Positions 27,941 through 38,398 are shown, counted from the stretch's first letter. The stretch: 64,000 nt of DNA from Azonexus sp. (GCF_030824335.1 NZ_JAVBXX010000006.1:124001-188000); one strand, 5' to 3'. Notes: generated by a model from the sequence alone, not told the origin. Numbers and translations are program-made.

Positions 27941-29409
27941 TTCACAAAAGCCTGAAACAGTTGTCGCAGGCGCTGGCCGCCAAGGAAATCTCCAGCCTCG
28001 AGTTGAGCACCCTGTTCCTCGATCGTATTGAGCGCCTGAATCCTGAAATAAACGCCTTTGTTACGGTCGACCGCGAAAAAAGCCTGCAAATGGCCCGTGC
28101 CGCGGATGCGCGAATTGCGGCAGGCTCGGCCGGGCCGTTGACCGGCATTCCAATCGCCCAGAAAGATATTTTCTGCGCCGAGGGCTGGACGACGACCTGC
28201 GGTTCGAAAATGCTGGCCAATTTCGTGTCGCCCTACGACGCGACGGTGATCGAGAAAATGCACCGCGATGCCGGCATGGTCTCGTTGGGCAAGACCAACA
28301 TGGACGAATTCGCGATGGGCTCGTCCAACGAAACCTCGTATTTTGGTCCGGTCAAGAATCCGTGGGATCGCAGTCGCGTGCCGGGTGGTTCGTCCGGCGG
28401 TTCCGCGGCAGCCGTTGCGGCGCGTCTGGCGCCGGCAGCAACCGGGACAGACACCGGCGGTTCGATCCGCCAGCCGGCGGCCTTGTGCAATCTGACCGGC
28501 CTGAAGCCGACCTACGGTGTGATTTCCCGTTACGGCATGATCGCCTTTGCTTCGTCGCTTGATCAGGGCGGCCCGATGGCAGCCAGCGCCGAGGATTGCG
28601 CGCTCTTGCTCAATACCATGGTCGGTTTCGATCCACGCGATTCGACCTCGCTGGATCGCCCGGTTGAGGATTACACGCGCGAGCTTGACGCAACGGCGGG
28701 CGATAAACCTCTGGCCGGCCTGCGTATCGGCTTGCCGAAAGAGTTTTTTGGCGCCGGTTGCGACGCGGCAGTCATGGCGGCCGTGCAGGAAGCCATTGCC
28801 GAATATCGCAAACTGGGGGCGTCGACCGTAGAAGTGTCGCTGCCCAATTCGCATCTGTCGGTGCCGGCCTATTACGTCATCGCGCCGGCTGAAGCCAGTT
28901 CCAACCTGTCGCGTTTCGACGGCGTGCGTTACGGTTATCGGGCGCCGGAATACGGCAACCTCGACGACATGTACATGAAGACGCGGGCGCAGGGCTTTGG
29001 CGGTGAGGTCAAGCGGCGCATCATGATCGGTGCCTATGTGCTGTCGCACGGTTACTACGATGCCTATTACCTGCAGGCGCAGCGCATTCGTCGTTTGATC
29101 GCCAATGATTTCGTCGAGGCCTTCAAGTCCTGTGACGTGATTCTCGGCCCGACCTCGCCATCGACCGCCTTCAAGCTGGGTGAAAAGGCGGCCGATCCGG
29201 TGCAGATGTACTTGTCGGATATCTACACGATTGCGGTCAATCTGGCCGGCTTGCCGGGCATGTCGATTCCTTGTGGCTTTGCCAGCGACTTGCCGGTAGG
29301 TTTGCAACTGGTTGGCAATTATTTCGACGAGGCCCGCCTGCTCAATGTGGCGCATCGCTATCAATTGGCCACTGACTGGCATAACCGGCGTCCTGCGGAC
29401 ATCGCCTGA
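27937..29409 (+). CDS. gatA: Asp-tRNA(Asn)/Glu-tRNA(Gln) amidotransferase subunit A
   Basis: A 490-residue amidase-signature enzyme. The Ser-cisSer-Lys triad is visible: lysine in [15 protein letters not shown] and the serines in [28 protein letters not shown] (about residues 148-175). It hydrolyses glutamine and channels ammonia to GatB. It starts ATGA over the gatC stop. The gene after it is an unexpected lipoprotein gene rather than gatB. Confidence 0.96.
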   Translation: MIHKSLKQLSQALAAKEISSLELSTLFLDRIERLNPEINAFVTVDREKSLQMARAADARIAAGSAGPLTGIPIAQKDIFCAEGWTTTCGSKMLANFVSPYDATVIEKMHRDAGMVSLGKTNMDEFAMGSSNETSYFGPVKNPWDRSRVPGGSSGGSAAAVAARLAPAATGTDTGGSIRQPAALCNLTGLKPTYGVISRYGMIAFASSLDQGGPMAASAEDCALLLNTMVGFDPRDSTSLDRPVEDYTRELDATAGDKPLAGLRIGLPKEFFGAGCDAAVMAAVQEAIAEYRKLGASTVEVSLPNSHLSVPAYYVIAPAEASSNLSRFDGVRYGYRAPEYGNLDDMYMKTRAQGFGGEVKRRIMIGAYVLSHGYYDAYYLQAQRIRRLIANDFVEAFKSCDVILGPTSPSTAFKLGEKAADPVQMYLSDIYTIAVNLAGLPGMSIPCGFASDLPVGLQLVGNYFDEARLLNVAHRYQLATDWHNRRPADIA

Positions 29410-29943
29410 ATGCGTGGTGTTCTGATCGTGCTTGGTGGATTGCTGCTGGCAGCCTGTGCTTCGGCACCCAGGGAGCCTGAGCCGGGGCTGGTGCTCGAGG
29501 CGCCGGCCGAGCCGGTGCAGGAGGTCAGCGAAGCGCCGAAATTCAAGAATTCGACCTTGAAATATCTGGCCAACCGGAATCTGAAGCCACAGCCAACCCG
29601 GCCGCTCAACGTCAAGTCGAAGTGTTCGCATCGCGATGCGATCGGTACGGTGACCCGGCTCAATTTGCTGGTCAAGAATGCTGATGTGAAGGCGCTTGAG
29701 GCGCAGATCAGCATGAAGTCGCATGGCAGTTGTCGCTTCAATCTGAAGGATTTCGAGCAGGAGGCCCGCTTGCCGCAGACTTTGTTGCGGCACAAGCAGG
29801 ACAGCGCCTGTACGTTACGTATGTGGGAGCAGGGAAATAACGTCACCCTGGCTTTCAACAGTTGCCCAAAGTCCTGTGAGGGCAAGGCTTTCGATTATCT
29901 GTGGCCCGTCGTCGTCGATGCACGGAACGGGCGTTGTCATTGA
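29410..29943 (+). CDS. Lipoprotein of unknown function inserted between gatA and gatB
   Basis: A 177-residue protein with a short signal peptide and the lipobox LLLAAC (cysteine near residue 16), so probably membrane-anchored. After a proline/glutamate-rich linker the core carries five cysteines (KSKCSHRD, GSCRFNLKD, DSACTLRMWE, FNSCPKSCEGK) and ends NGRCH, suggesting disulfides in the periplasm. I do not recognise the family. The ATG immediately follows the gatA stop, and gatB starts 12 bases after its stop, so it is in the operon. No translation-related role can be read from it. Confidence 0.75.
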   Translation: MRGVLIVLGGLLLAACASAPREPEPGLVLEAPAEPVQEVSEAPKFKNSTLKYLANRNLKPQPTRPLNVKSKCSHRDAIGTVTRLNLLVKNADVKALEAQISMKSHGSCRFNLKDFEQEARLPQTLLRHKQDSACTLRMWEQGNNVTLAFNSCPKSCEGKAFDYLWPVVVDARNGRCH

Positions 29944-29955
29944 ACGGATGAAACC

Positions 29956-31410
29956 ATGAAACAGTGGGAAGTAGTGATCGGCATTGAAACGCACGCGCAG
30001 TTGGCGACCGTTTCGAAAATTTTCTCCGGTGCCTCGACTGCCTTCGGCGCCGAGCCGAATACGCAGGCTTGTGCGGTCGACCTTGCTTTGCCCGGTGTTT
30101 TGCCGGTGCTCAACAAAAAAGCAGTCGAGTGTGCGATCCGCTTCGGGCTGGCCATAGGCGCCCACGTCGCACCGAAATCCGTCTTTGCGCGCAAGAATTA
30201 TTTCTACCCGGATTTGCCCAAGGGCTACCAGATCAGCCAGATGGATTTGCCGGTCGTCGTCGGTGGCCAACTGACCTTGCAGGTAGGCAGTGGCGACAAG
30301 GCTTATGAAAAAGTTGTCACGCTGACCCGCGCCCATCTGGAAGAAGACGCCGGCAAGTCCTTGCACGAAGATTTCCAGGGCAAATCCGGTATCGATCTGA
30401 ATCGTGCCGGTACGCCCTTGCTCGAAATCGTCACCGAACCGGACATGCGCTCAAGCGACGAAGCCGTCGCCTACGCCCGTGCGCTGCATGCGCTGGTGCG
30501 CTGGATCGGCATTTGCGACGGCAACATGCAGGAAGGCTCGTTCCGCTGCGATGCCAATGTCTCGGTTCGCCCCAAGGGGCAGGCCGAATACGGTACCCGG
30601 CGCGAAATCAAGAATCTGAACTCCTTCCGCTTCCTCAAGGAAGCCATTGATTTCGAGGTTCAGTGGCAGATCAACGAGATTGAGGAAGGGCGCAAAATCC
30701 AGCAGGCCACCGTGCTGTTCGATCCGGATACCGGCGAAACGCGGACCATGCGCACCAAGGAAGACGCGCACGACTACCGCTATTTCCCCGATCCCGATCT
30801 GCTGCCGTTGGTCATCGGCGAAGACTGGATTGCCCGTGTCCGGAATGAACTGCCGGAATTGCCACAGCAGAAACGCGAACGTTTCATCAATGAGCTGGGA
30901 CTGTCCGCCTACGACGCTGCGACGCTGACAGCGAGCCAGGAAATGGCTGATTATTTCGAGTCGACCGTAGCAGTCGCCGGTAAAACCTCGGCCAAGCCCT
31001 GTGCCAACTGGGTGATGGTCGATCTGGCGGCGCGTCTGAACAAGGAAGATCGCGACATCGCTGCTTCACCCGTATCGCCCGAGCAATTGGGCGGCCTGAT
31101 CCTGCGTATCGCCGACAACACCATTTCCAACAACATCGCGAAAAAAGTTTTCGAGGCGCTGTGGCTGGGTGAAGGTGCGACGGCCGACCAGGTGATTGAA
31201 AAGCAGGGCTTGAAGCAGATTACCGATAGCGGCGCCATCGAGAAATTGGTGGATGATGTGCTTGCAGCCAATGCAGCCAATGTTGCCGAATTCAAGGCAG
31301 GCAAGGAAAAAGCGTTTAACTCCCTGGTCGGTCAGGTAATGAAGGCGGCCAAAGGCAAGGCCAATCCGCAGCAGGTCAACGACTTGTTGAAGGCGAAACT
31401 CGCGGAGTAG
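29956..31410 (+). CDS. gatB: Asp-tRNA(Asn)/Glu-tRNA(Gln) amidotransferase subunit B
   Basis: A 484-residue protein with the GatB kinase-like cradle ([63 protein letters not shown]) and the C-terminal tRNA-binding YqeY-type domain ([25 protein letters not shown]). It phosphorylates the misacylated tRNA and accepts ammonia from GatA. Its 3' end overlaps the convergent minus-strand gene by 35 bases. Confidence 0.96.
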   Translation: MKQWEVVIGIETHAQLATVSKIFSGASTAFGAEPNTQACAVDLALPGVLPVLNKKAVECAIRFGLAIGAHVAPKSVFARKNYFYPDLPKGYQISQMDLPVVVGGQLTLQVGSGDKAYEKVVTLTRAHLEEDAGKSLHEDFQGKSGIDLNRAGTPLLEIVTEPDMRSSDEAVAYARALHALVRWIGICDGNMQEGSFRCDANVSVRPKGQAEYGTRREIKNLNSFRFLKEAIDFEVQWQINEIEEGRKIQQATVLFDPDTGETRTMRTKEDAHDYRYFPDPDLLPLVIGEDWIARVRNELPELPQQKRERFINELGLSAYDAATLTASQEMADYFESTVAVAGKTSAKPCANWVMVDLAARLNKEDRDIAASPVSPEQLGGLILRIADNTISNNIAKKVFEALWLGEGATADQVIEKQGLKQITDSGAIEKLVDDVLAANAANVAEFKAGKEKAFNSLVGQVMKAAKGKANPQQVNDLLKAKLAE

Positions 31411-32056
31411 CGGTAACCGGCTGACTTGGACGCGGGGTGTTTGTACTGCGTCCGGTCAGTTCAAAGTAGCGGCGACGTTCGGTGTCATATTTCGCACGTA
31501 GTGCCACCATGTCTTTGTTTTTAAGATCGATGAATTCCTGTTGCAATTGGATCTCGTGGCCAATGTTGCGCAGGTTTTTTTCCAGATCGGCTGGCATCGC
31601 CTTGCGCTTGTAAAACTCGGCTTCGGCGGCCAGTTTTCGTTGCTGTTTCTGTGACGCAAGGATTTTTTCTTGTGCCATCTGAATCAGCAGTTTCACGTCA
31701 TTTTCTGCCTTGTTCTGGGCTCGTTCGATATCTTCGGGGGTGGCATAGGTATCGAGCAAGGCCTGGTCGAGACGCCGTTGCTCGCGTTGTGTTTCTTCAA
31801 GTTGTTTGGCGCGAAGCGCCTGCTCCCGGATGGCTTCTTTTTGTTCCGGGGTAAGCGGTGGCCCAACCTCTTTCTGCAGGTTGCCCGCCTTGTCGAATAT
31901 CCGGTACGCTTTTCCCCGGCATTGCTGCGGCAGGGAATCGCCGCAAACACGGCGGCCGGTTACTTGGTCGTTGCAACAATAAAACTCCGAGCCGCTCCAG
32001 CCTGGTGTGGCCAGGCCAAACAGTAGGCAAAGCGCCAGTAAGTGCTTACGCTGCAT
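31376..32056 (-). CDS. Secreted coiled-coil protein, DUF4124-like start (unknown function)
   Basis: A 226-residue protein with a signal peptide ([21 protein letters not shown]) and an early cysteine-rich stretch [25 protein letters not shown] resembling the DUF4124 entry motif. The rest is an Arg/Glu/Gln-rich coiled coil (about 75-205). Function unknown; a periplasmic structural or envelope role is plausible. The ATG ending at 32056 is inside the pyrE 3' end (11-base overlap), so it is probably the second gene of a pyrE operon. Its 3' end overlaps gatB on the other strand. Confidence 0.72.
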   Translation of the reverse strand: MQRKHLLALCLLFGLATPGWSGSEFYCCNDQVTGRRVCGDSLPQQCRGKAYRIFDKAGNLQKEVGPPLTPEQKEAIREQALRAKQLEETQREQRRLDQALLDTYATPEDIERAQNKAENDVKLLIQMAQEKILASQKQQRKLAAEAEFYKRKAMPADLEKNLRNIGHEIQLQQEFIDLKNKDMVALRAKYDTERRRYFELTGRSTNTPRPSQPVTATPRVSPSTSR

Positions 32057-32690
32057 CAACACCGTATTGCTCGCGATAACGGGCAACTGCGATGCGGTGC
32101 TCTGCGAGTTCCGGGTGATTTCCGATGTACGCCAGCAGGTCACGTAGTCCGGCAACCGCCAATACAGGGATGCCGTAATCGCGTTGCACTTCCTGAACGG
32201 CGGACAATTCTCCCTGGCCGCGCTCCTGGCGATCCAGTGCAATCAGTACGCCAGCTGGTGTGGCGCCGGCTGAACGGATGATCTCGACGGATTCACGCAC
32301 CGAGGTGCCCGCTGAAATGACGTCATCGACAATCAGGACGCGGCCCGTGAGCGGGGCTCCAACGATGGTGCCACCTTCGCCGTGATCCTTGGCTTCCTTG
32401 CGGTTGAAGGCAAAGGGAAAGTTTTGCCCTTGATTGGCCAGTGCGATGGTGATCGCAGCAACCAGCGGAATGCCTTTGTAAGCCGGTCCGAACAGCATGT
32501 CGAACTGGATGCCGCCGGTGCTTGCGGCTTTGGCGTAAAATTCGGCCAGTCGTCCCAGCGAGGCGCCGTCATTGAACAGGCCTGCATTGAAGAAATAAGG
32601 CGATAGCCGCCCGGCCTTTGTCTTGAATTCGCCAAAGCGCAGCACTTGGCATTTGAGGGCGAATTCGATGAAATCCTGACGAAAATCCAT
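32046..32690 (-). CDS. pyrE: Orotate phosphoribosyltransferase
   Basis: A 214-residue type I phosphoribosyltransferase. The PRPP loop is [18 protein letters not shown] (about 117-134), and [21 protein letters not shown] and [14 protein letters not shown] are the orotate-side motifs. It makes OMP from orotate and PRPP in pyrimidine synthesis. Its promoter must lie in the 42-base gap to the divergent xth gene. Confidence 0.95.
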   Translation of the reverse strand: MDFRQDFIEFALKCQVLRFGEFKTKAGRLSPYFFNAGLFNDGASLGRLAEFYAKAASTGGIQFDMLFGPAYKGIPLVAAITIALANQGQNFPFAFNRKEAKDHGEGGTIVGAPLTGRVLIVDDVISAGTSVRESVEIIRSAGATPAGVLIALDRQERGQGELSAVQEVQRDYGIPVLAVAGLRDLLAYIGNHPELAEHRIAVARYREQYGVDAA

Positions 32691-32732
32691 AACTCTCCAA
32701 TCGCAATCAGCAAACCAACCGATATCCGCGCA

Positions 32733-33530
32733 ATGTTACGCATCATCTCCCTGAATCTCAATGGAATCCGCTCTGCCTGGAGCAAAAACGTTCTGCCCTG
32801 GGTGGCTGCCCAGCAGGCGGATATTGTTTGTCTGCAGGAGTTGAAAGCTCAATTGCCGGACTTGTCTGCAGAAATGTTGGCACCGGATGGTATGCATGCG
32901 CACTATCACTGTGCCGAAAAAAAGGGTTATAGCGGTGTTGGTATCTGGAGTCGGCACAAACCAGTGGCTGCCGTCGAGGGCTTCGATGCAGGGGAGTTCG
33001 ATGCCGAAGGACGTTATATCCGCACGGATTTCGGAAATTTGTCGGTGATATCGCTCTATTTGCCTTCTGGCTCATCCTCGCCGGAGCGCCAAGAGGCAAA
33101 ATTCCGCTTTCTCGATGTATTTCTGCCGAAAATGCTGGCCTTGCGGGCCGAAGGCAGGGAGATAGTGCTTTGTGGCGACTGGAATATTGCGCATCGAGAA
33201 GCCGATTTGAAAAACTGGAAATCCAATCAGAAGAACTCGGGTTTCCTGCCCGAAGAGCGTGCCTGGTTGAGTCGTGTGTTTGATGAGTTGGGTTGGGTCG
33301 ATGTGTATCGTCAGCTACATCCCGAAGCGACTGATGCTTGTTACACATGGTGGAGCAATCGTGGTCAGGCTTGGGCAAAAAATGTCGGTTGGCGGATCGA
33401 TTATCAGATTGCCACGCCAGGCATTGCCGCGATGGCTCGCCAAGCTTCGGTTTACAAGGAGCAGCGCTTTTCGGACCACGCACCGTTGATCGTCGACTAC
33501 GATTATCGCGTAGTGAGCGATGCGAATTGA
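32733..33530 (+). CDS. xth: Exodeoxyribonuclease III / AP endonuclease
   Basis: A 265-residue member of the exonuclease-endonuclease-phosphatase family. [23 protein letters not shown] (metal-binding glutamate), [24 protein letters not shown] and [11 protein letters not shown] give the full catalytic set. It cuts abasic sites and 3' ends in base-excision repair. A longer frame begins upstream inside pyrE; the ATG at 32733 matches the family start [11 protein letters not shown] and is chosen. Confidence 0.93.
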   Translation: MLRIISLNLNGIRSAWSKNVLPWVAAQQADIVCLQELKAQLPDLSAEMLAPDGMHAHYHCAEKKGYSGVGIWSRHKPVAAVEGFDAGEFDAEGRYIRTDFGNLSVISLYLPSGSSSPERQEAKFRFLDVFLPKMLALRAEGREIVLCGDWNIAHREADLKNWKSNQKNSGFLPEERAWLSRVFDELGWVDVYRQLHPEATDACYTWWSNRGQAWAKNVGWRIDYQIATPGIAAMARQASVYKEQRFSDHAPLIVDYDYRVVSDAN

Positions 33531-33593
33531 TTTACGCGGCAGGACGGGCTAACCTGTGCTTTCTGAATAACTGCTTTATGACGAGGTTTCCAA

Positions 33594-33908
33594 ATGTCCG
33601 AACAAATCGCTGCTGCCAACAAGGAAAAACTGGTTTCTGATCTGAAGGTTGTGATCGCTGATACCGAAGAGCTACTGCGCGCAACGACCGGTGTGGCCGG
33701 TGAGAAAGTTGGCGAATTGCGTGATCGTCTGGGGGCTCGCCTGCGCGACGCCAAGGATCGCGTTATTGACATGGAACATGCAATGGTCGACAAGACCAAG
33801 GCTGCAGCTCGTGCTACCGACGATTTCGTCCATGACCAGCCGTGGAAGGCTGTTGGTGTTGCTGCTGCGCTGGGTTTGGCGCTGGGCGTGTTGATCGGCC
33901 GTCGTTAA
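33594..33908 (+). CDS. DUF883 (ElaB/YqjD-type) ribosome-associated membrane protein
   Basis: A 104-residue helical protein with SEQIAAANKEKLVSDLKVVIADTEELLRATTG in its first third and a C-terminal tail PWKAVGVAAALGLALGVLIGRR, a single membrane helix with arginines. E. coli YqjD/ElaB anchor stationary-phase ribosomes at the inner membrane. It leads the yqjD-yqjE-yqjK-like set. AGG lies before the start; the upstream 63 bases hold the promoter. Confidence 0.88.
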   Translation: MSEQIAAANKEKLVSDLKVVIADTEELLRATTGVAGEKVGELRDRLGARLRDAKDRVIDMEHAMVDKTKAAARATDDFVHDQPWKAVGVAAALGLALGVLIGRR

Positions 33909-33912
33909 TCGG

Positions 33913-34314
33913 ATGGCCGGCCAAGCTGGCGGCGAAGGCGCTCACGAAGGCCTCTTCACCGGGCTGAAGAATCTTGTTGCAACCGTTTTGTCGATTGGGC
34001 GTACGCGCGCCGAACTTCTGGTCACCGAGATCGAGGAGGAAAAATATCGGCTGATCGGTATGTGGGCAAAGGCCATTGGTGCGGCATTTTTGATCGCGCT
34101 GGGTGTCATCATGGCTGTCTTCAGCTTTGCGCTGGCCTTCTGGGAGCAGCGTGTGCTGGTTTTCGGTTTTTTTGCCCTGCTGTTTTTGCTTGGCGCTGCG
34201 CTACTGGTTTTGTCCCTGCGCAAACAGGCAAAAGCACCCAGCAGTCTCTTTCGCAGCAGCCTGGCCGAGCTTGATGCGGATGTTGCGCATTTGCGTGGAC
34301 AGTCTCGCCAATGA
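33913..34314 (+). CDS. YqjE-like phage-holin-superfamily membrane protein
   Basis: A 133-residue protein with a short helical start and two adjacent membrane helices (about 50-75 and 80-103), followed by a charged tail, the layout of the YqjE/Actinobacterial holin superfamily 3 family. Function is unknown; stationary-phase envelope association is inferred from the YqjD partner four bases upstream. The gene overlaps the next by four bases. Confidence 0.82.
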   Translation: MAGQAGGEGAHEGLFTGLKNLVATVLSIGRTRAELLVTEIEEEKYRLIGMWAKAIGAAFLIALGVIMAVFSFALAFWEQRVLVFGFFALLFLLGAALLVLSLRKQAKAPSSLFRSSLAELDADVAHLRGQSRQ

Positions 34315-34604
34315 ACGAAAAGCGGCTCGAACTTGCGGCGCGGCGTGGCGCACTAGGGGCGCGGATTGCGAGTCAGCGGGATGCGCTTTCCTACCATGCC
34401 GAGAGTTTGGAGCGTCTGCTGGCCAAAGGTGATGCCACCTTGCGTGGCATCGATTGGCTGAAACAGCATCCATTAGCTGTTGGAGCATCGGTCGCTGTTG
34501 CCGTAATACTCCGTCCTGGCCGCGCAATTCGCTGGGCCAAGCGCGGCTTTTTTGTTTGGCGAGGCTGGCAGCTTGTGCGTACAACCCTGAGTCGTTTGCG
34601 TTGA
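34311..34604 (+). CDS. YqjK-like protein
   Basis: A 97-residue basic protein: RRGALGARIASQRDALSYHAESLERLLAKGDATLRGIDWLKQHP followed by a membrane-leaning segment and a conserved aromatic/basic tail RAIRWAKRGFFVWRGWQL. The pattern matches YqjK-like proteins that follow YqjD/YqjE. Molecular role unknown. The ATG overlaps the preceding gene (ATGA). Confidence 0.75.
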   Translation: MNEKRLELAARRGALGARIASQRDALSYHAESLERLLAKGDATLRGIDWLKQHPLAVGASVAVAVILRPGRAIRWAKRGFFVWRGWQLVRTTLSRLR

Positions 34605-34945
34605 GCTCGAGCCAAAGTGAAACAGTGACCGCCGTCCTGCCGGGGTGGTGGCGCCAGTTGTTGTCGTCGCAGCGGCGCGAGGTTCAGCGAGTCATCGGCG
34701 AGGTCATGGCGACCAGAGGCATGATGCCATTGCTGATGAAGGCCCGTAATGGGGGGCAGTGGACGCCAGCCGAGCGATTGGAGTTGCTGGAGCATTTGCG
34801 CCGCATCGCCCATCTGTCACCGTACCTGATAGTGTTGCTGTTGCCGGGATCGATGCTGATTCTCCCGGTTTATGCCTGGTGGCTGGATCGGCGGAGACTC
34901 AAACGGAAGGACGAGGCGCTCAAGCGCCGTGAGGCAGGCCAGTGA
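34601..34945 (+). CDS. LETM1-like membrane protein
   Basis: About 114 residues, with GGQWTPAERLELLEHLRRIAHLSPYLIVLLLPGSMLILPVYAWWLDRR, the helix and proline-bracketed membrane segment of bacterial LETM1-like proteins. The start is uncertain because no ATG is available: TTG at 34601 overlaps the yqjK-like stop (TTGA), and GTG at 34625 would give 106 residues. The overlap favours TTG with coupled translation. It in turn overlaps the permease gene by four bases. Ion-transport function is known only for mitochondrial LETM1, so it is not claimed here. Confidence 0.68.
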   Translation: MSSSQSETVTAVLPGWWRQLLSSQRREVQRVIGEVMATRGMMPLLMKARNGGQWTPAERLELLEHLRRIAHLSPYLIVLLLPGSMLILPVYAWWLDRRRLKRKDEALKRREAGQ

Positions 34946-36462
34946 CGTTACTTGCGTTGAGTCGAGGCTGGCGCTTGTTCGCCATTCTGCTGCTCGGCTT
35001 TGCTTCCGGATTGCCGCTGGCGCTGACCGGCCAGGCAATGCAGGCCTGGCTGACGATTGACGGGCTTGATCTCGCCACCATCGGTTTTTTCGGTCTGGTG
35101 GGCGTGCCTTATACCTTCAAGTTTTTATGGGCGCCCTTGATGGATCGGTTTGAGCCGCCGTTGCTGGGGCGCCGTCGAGGTTGGCTGGTGCTGACTCAAC
35201 TGGCGCTGGCCGCCTTGCTTTGGTGGATGGCCCGTTTGTCGCCCAGTGCCACGCCGCAAATGTTTGCCATTGCTGCAGTTTTGGTGGCTTTTCTGTCGGC
35301 TTCACAGGATGTTGTGGTCGACGCTTATCGGACTGATCTTTTGCCCGAGGAAGAGCGTGGCTTGGGGGCATCGGTGCATGTTTTTGCCTACCGCCTGGCC
35401 ATGATTCTATCTGGCGGGATTTCCCTGGTTTGGGCTGGGCAATGGCAGTCGTGGCCCCGTGTGTACGAAACCATGGCGGCAATCATGCTGGTTTGCGGTG
35501 TGCTGTCACTATTCATGCTGCCGAGAGTGTCGGCAACACTGAAGCCGCTTGCCTCCGACCCCAAACGTGAATTGCTTGGATTTGCCGCGATGCTGGGTGG
35601 TGTCGTCGTCGGTTACTGGCTGGCCCGGCAACTGTTGATTCTGCTTGGACTCAATCCCGATGACAGCAATCGCTGGATTCAACTGCTCTTCGTTCTTGGC
35701 GAGATTGCATTGGCGCTGCCATTGGCGGCTTGGGCGGCGAAACGGGCCGGCTTTGAAACCCTGAACCGTTCGCTGTCCAGCTACTTTGCTCAGCAAGGTG
35801 CTGCGGCTTTTCTGGCGTTAATCATTTTGTACAAGTTGGGCGATGCTTTTGCCGGCAGTCTGACGACGCCATTCCTGATCAAGGGCATGGGTTTTGCGCA
35901 GGAAGAGGTCGGTATTGCCAACAAGGTTATCGGTATCTGGCTGACTATTTTTGGGGCTTTTGTTGGCGGGCTGATCATGACGCGGCTGGCCTTGTATCGC
36001 TCGCTGTTGCTGTTTGGCATCTTGCAACTGGTGTCGAATTTTGGTTTTTACCTGCTGGCTCAGTTAGGCAAAGGAGCTTGGGGCGAGGTGATGATGCCGG
36101 CGTTCGACTGGGGAATCGTCTCGCTTGCCCAGCCTGCTGCGCTCGATTGTTTGTTGCTGGTGGTGATCGCTGGCGAGAACATCAGCGGCGGCATGGGCAC
36201 CGTGGCTTTTGTTGCCTTGCTGATGGGCTTGTGCAACCAGCGTTTCACCGCAACACATTATGCGATGCTGTCGGCTTTTGCCGCTGTGGGTCGAATTTAC
36301 GTCAGTCCGCTTTCCGGTGTGTTATCCGTCAGTATTGGCTGGCCGGCTTTCTTCCTGTTCTCGATCGTGGTTGCCGTGCCCGGTGTGGTCATGGTGTGGT
36401 GGTTGCGTACTGCGCTGACTCGTTTGGGGCGCCCGCAGGTGCAGGGGGCGCTGGATGACTGA
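34942..36462 (+). CDS. AmpG-like MFS permease
   Basis: A 506-residue major-facilitator protein with about 12-14 membrane segments. FASGLPLALTGQAMQAWLTIDGLDLATIGFFGLVGVPYTFKFLWAPLMDR is the AmpG signature region (residues about 14-65), and SASQDVVVDAYRTDLLPEEERGLGAS follows. AmpG imports anhydro-muropeptides for wall recycling. The assignment is by family; substrate is not proven. It starts with GTG overlapping the previous stop (GTGA). It is convergent with metW. Confidence 0.88.
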   Translation: MTLLALSRGWRLFAILLLGFASGLPLALTGQAMQAWLTIDGLDLATIGFFGLVGVPYTFKFLWAPLMDRFEPPLLGRRRGWLVLTQLALAALLWWMARLSPSATPQMFAIAAVLVAFLSASQDVVVDAYRTDLLPEEERGLGASVHVFAYRLAMILSGGISLVWAGQWQSWPRVYETMAAIMLVCGVLSLFMLPRVSATLKPLASDPKRELLGFAAMLGGVVVGYWLARQLLILLGLNPDDSNRWIQLLFVLGEIALALPLAAWAAKRAGFETLNRSLSSYFAQQGAAAFLALIILYKLGDAFAGSLTTPFLIKGMGFAQEEVGIANKVIGIWLTIFGAFVGGLIMTRLALYRSLLLFGILQLVSNFGFYLLAQLGKGAWGEVMMPAFDWGIVSLAQPAALDCLLLVVIAGENISGGMGTVAFVALLMGLCNQRFTATHYAMLSAFAAVGRIYVSPLSGVLSVSIGWPAFFLFSIVVAVPGVVMVWWLRTALTRLGRPQVQGALDD

Positions 36463-36558
36463 CTCCGCTGGCAACCAAGCCGGTTCTTCTACCGGGGTAA
36501 TTGAATCAGGAAAAACCGCAGTAGCGAGTTGGCGCTCTTGCCCCGATATTTTGTCGTA

Positions 36559-37170
36559 TCAACGTGGGCGAGTCAGGCGATAAACAGCCAGGCTGCCGAG
36601 AAAATTCAGGTCGCGTGCTTCGTCGGCAACAACGGGATTGCCGGCTTCGTCGAGTACCTGGCGTTCGCGAATGATCAGGCCCATCTGCGTGCAAAGCGCT
36701 TCGAAATCCAGCAAGGTAAAGAACCGCACATTGGGCGAGTCGTACCACTGGTATGGCAGGTCTTCGGAGACGGGCATGCGGCCATCAAGCACCGAACGCA
36801 GGTTTTTCCAGTAGGCAAAATTAGGAAAAGAGACGACGGCTTCCTTGCCGACGCGCAGCATCTCGCGCAGGATGGTTTCAGTATGGCGGACGGTTTGCAG
36901 CGTGCGCGACAGCACGACATGGTCGAAGGCATCGTCGGCGAAATCAGCCAGGCCATTTTCCAGATTGCTCTGGATCACATTGATGCCTTGTTTGACGGCG
37001 GCCAGAATGTTTGCATCGTCGATCTCGACGCCCCAGCCTTGAACGTCACGCACTTCAATCAGACGCTTGAGTAGCGAACCGTCACCGCAGCCAAGATCAA
37101 GTACCCGATGCCCCGGTTTTACCCAACTGGCAATCACATCAAAGTCGGGACGTCCCAGTGTATGTGTCAT
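36559..37170 (-). CDS. metW: MetW, methionine biosynthesis methyltransferase-like protein
   Basis: A 203-residue SAM-methyltransferase-fold protein: [27 protein letters not shown] and [14 protein letters not shown] are the MetW motifs. MetW is required with MetX for homoserine O-acyltransfer in several proteobacteria. The ATG overlaps the metX stop by four bases, the usual metXW arrangement. Confidence 0.94.
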   Translation of the reverse strand: MTHTLGRPDFDVIASWVKPGHRVLDLGCGDGSLLKRLIEVRDVQGWGVEIDDANILAAVKQGINVIQSNLENGLADFADDAFDHVVLSRTLQTVRHTETILREMLRVGKEAVVSFPNFAYWKNLRSVLDGRMPVSEDLPYQWYDSPNVRFFTLLDFEALCTQMGLIIRERQVLDEAGNPVVADEARDLNFLGSLAVYRLTRPR

Positions 37171-38291
37171 AGCTTGATGTTCCCGAGAAAAGCGGCAACC
37201 AGTCCGTGGTAATGGGCATCCTCCATCAGGAAGGAATCGTGGCCGTAGTTCAGGTCGATTTCAGCGTAGGAAACCTTGCGTCCATTGGCTAGCAAGGCAG
37301 CGACAATTTCCCGTGAGCGCGCCGGTGAAAAGCGCCAGTCGGTCGTGAACGAGGCGACCAGGAAGTTGGTCTCGGCATGGGTGCGGGCCATGGTCTTGAC
37401 CAGATCGCCGTCGTCGAGGCGGGCTGGATCGAAATAATCCAGTGCCTTGGTCATCAGCAAGTAGGTGTTGGCGTCGAAATAGCCGGCAAATTTGTCGCCC
37501 TGATAACGCAGGTAGGATTCGATCTCGAATTCGACGTCGAAATCGAAGGAGAAGGCATTGTTGCGTAATTCGCGGCCAAACTTCTCGCCCATCTGATCGT
37601 TCGACAAATACGTGATGTGGCCGAGCATGCGGGCCAGGCGCAGACCGCGCAACGGCCGGGTGCCGTGTTCATAATAGTGACCGCCGTGAAAGTCGGGGTC
37701 GGTCAGGATGGCTTGGCGCGCGACATCATTGAATGCGATGTTCTGCGCCGACAGCTTGGGGGCCGAGGCGATGATCAATGCGTTGCGTACGCGCTCCGGA
37801 TACGTGATGCTCCAGCGTAGCGCCTGCATGCCGCCCAGACTGCCGCCCATGACTGCCGCCCATTGATCGATGCCGAAAACATCGGCCAGCCGAGCCTGGG
37901 CGTTGACCCAATCAACCACTGCAACCATCGGGAAGTCAGCCCCCCAAGGCTTTCCCGTGGCTGGATTCAGCGAGGACGGGCCGGTGGAGCCGTGACACCC
38001 GCCGGGGTTGTTCAGGCCGACGATGAAGAATTTATCCGTATCCAGTGGTCGACCGGGACCGATGATGTTATCCCACCAGCCAATGTTGTTCGGCTGGTCG
38101 GCGTAGTGACCGGCGATGTGATGGTGGCCAGAGAGTGCATGGCAGACCAGAATCGCGTTGGATTTTGCCGCATTCAGCGTACCGTAGGTTTCGACTGCCA
38201 AATCGAAGGATGGCAGTATGCCGCCGCTACGCAGATGTAGTGGCTCACTGAAATGGATGCGCTGCGATTCGACGACGCCAATACCCGGCAT
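37167..38291 (-). CDS. metX: Homoserine O-acyltransferase
   Basis: A 374-residue alpha/beta hydrolase fold enzyme. [13 protein letters not shown] and the nucleophile elbow [12 protein letters not shown] are diagnostic, and the C-terminal [13 protein letters not shown] holds the catalytic histidine. It activates homoserine with an acetyl or succinyl group in methionine synthesis; donor choice is not settled by sequence alone. The ATG ending at 38291 (MPGIGVVES) has GGGAA upstream and lies just after a riboswitch terminator; a longer frame through the riboswitch is rejected. Confidence 0.94.
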   Translation of the reverse strand: MPGIGVVESQRIHFSEPLHLRSGGILPSFDLAVETYGTLNAAKSNAILVCHALSGHHHIAGHYADQPNNIGWWDNIIGPGRPLDTDKFFIVGLNNPGGCHGSTGPSSLNPATGKPWGADFPMVAVVDWVNAQARLADVFGIDQWAAVMGGSLGGMQALRWSITYPERVRNALIIASAPKLSAQNIAFNDVARQAILTDPDFHGGHYYEHGTRPLRGLRLARMLGHITYLSNDQMGEKFGRELRNNAFSFDFDVEFEIESYLRYQGDKFAGYFDANTYLLMTKALDYFDPARLDDGDLVKTMARTHAETNFLVASFTTDWRFSPARSREIVAALLANGRKVSYAEIDLNYGHDSFLMEDAHYHGLVAAFLGNIKL

Positions 38292-38306
38292 GGTGTTCCC
38301 AAAAAC

Positions 38307-38340
38307 AAAAAAACCCAGTCGGCTAAAACGCGAACTGGGT
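38307..38340 (-). terminator. Riboswitch-controlled terminator before metX
   Basis: On the minus strand ACCCAGT (38340-38334) pairs with ACTGGGT (38319-38313), a 14-base loop lies between, and seven T residues follow. The loop holds CGTTTTAGC (38330-38322), a perfect complement of GCTAAAACG in the aptamer (38355-38347). Pairing of those two would hide the 5' arm of the terminator, so it acts as antiterminator. Confidence 0.8.
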
Positions 38341-38343
38341 GGT

Positions 38344-38398
38344 CCCCGTTTTAGCTGCATTTTTAAAGGCGCCCGCAATCTGAGCTCAAATCGGCGCC
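38344..38398 (-). promoter_or_regulatory. SAM-II (SAM-alpha) riboswitch aptamer upstream of metX
   Basis: On the minus strand GGCGCC opens a stem closed by a second GGCGCC (38373-38368). The loop begins GATTTGAGC and continues through GATTGCGG, and the 3' tail reads TTTAAAAATGCAGCTAAAACG then GGG (split here); the conserved GAUUUGA and GCUAAA elements of SAM-II are both present and placed as expected for the H-type pseudoknot. It senses S-adenosylmethionine and turns metXW off. Confidence 0.82.
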
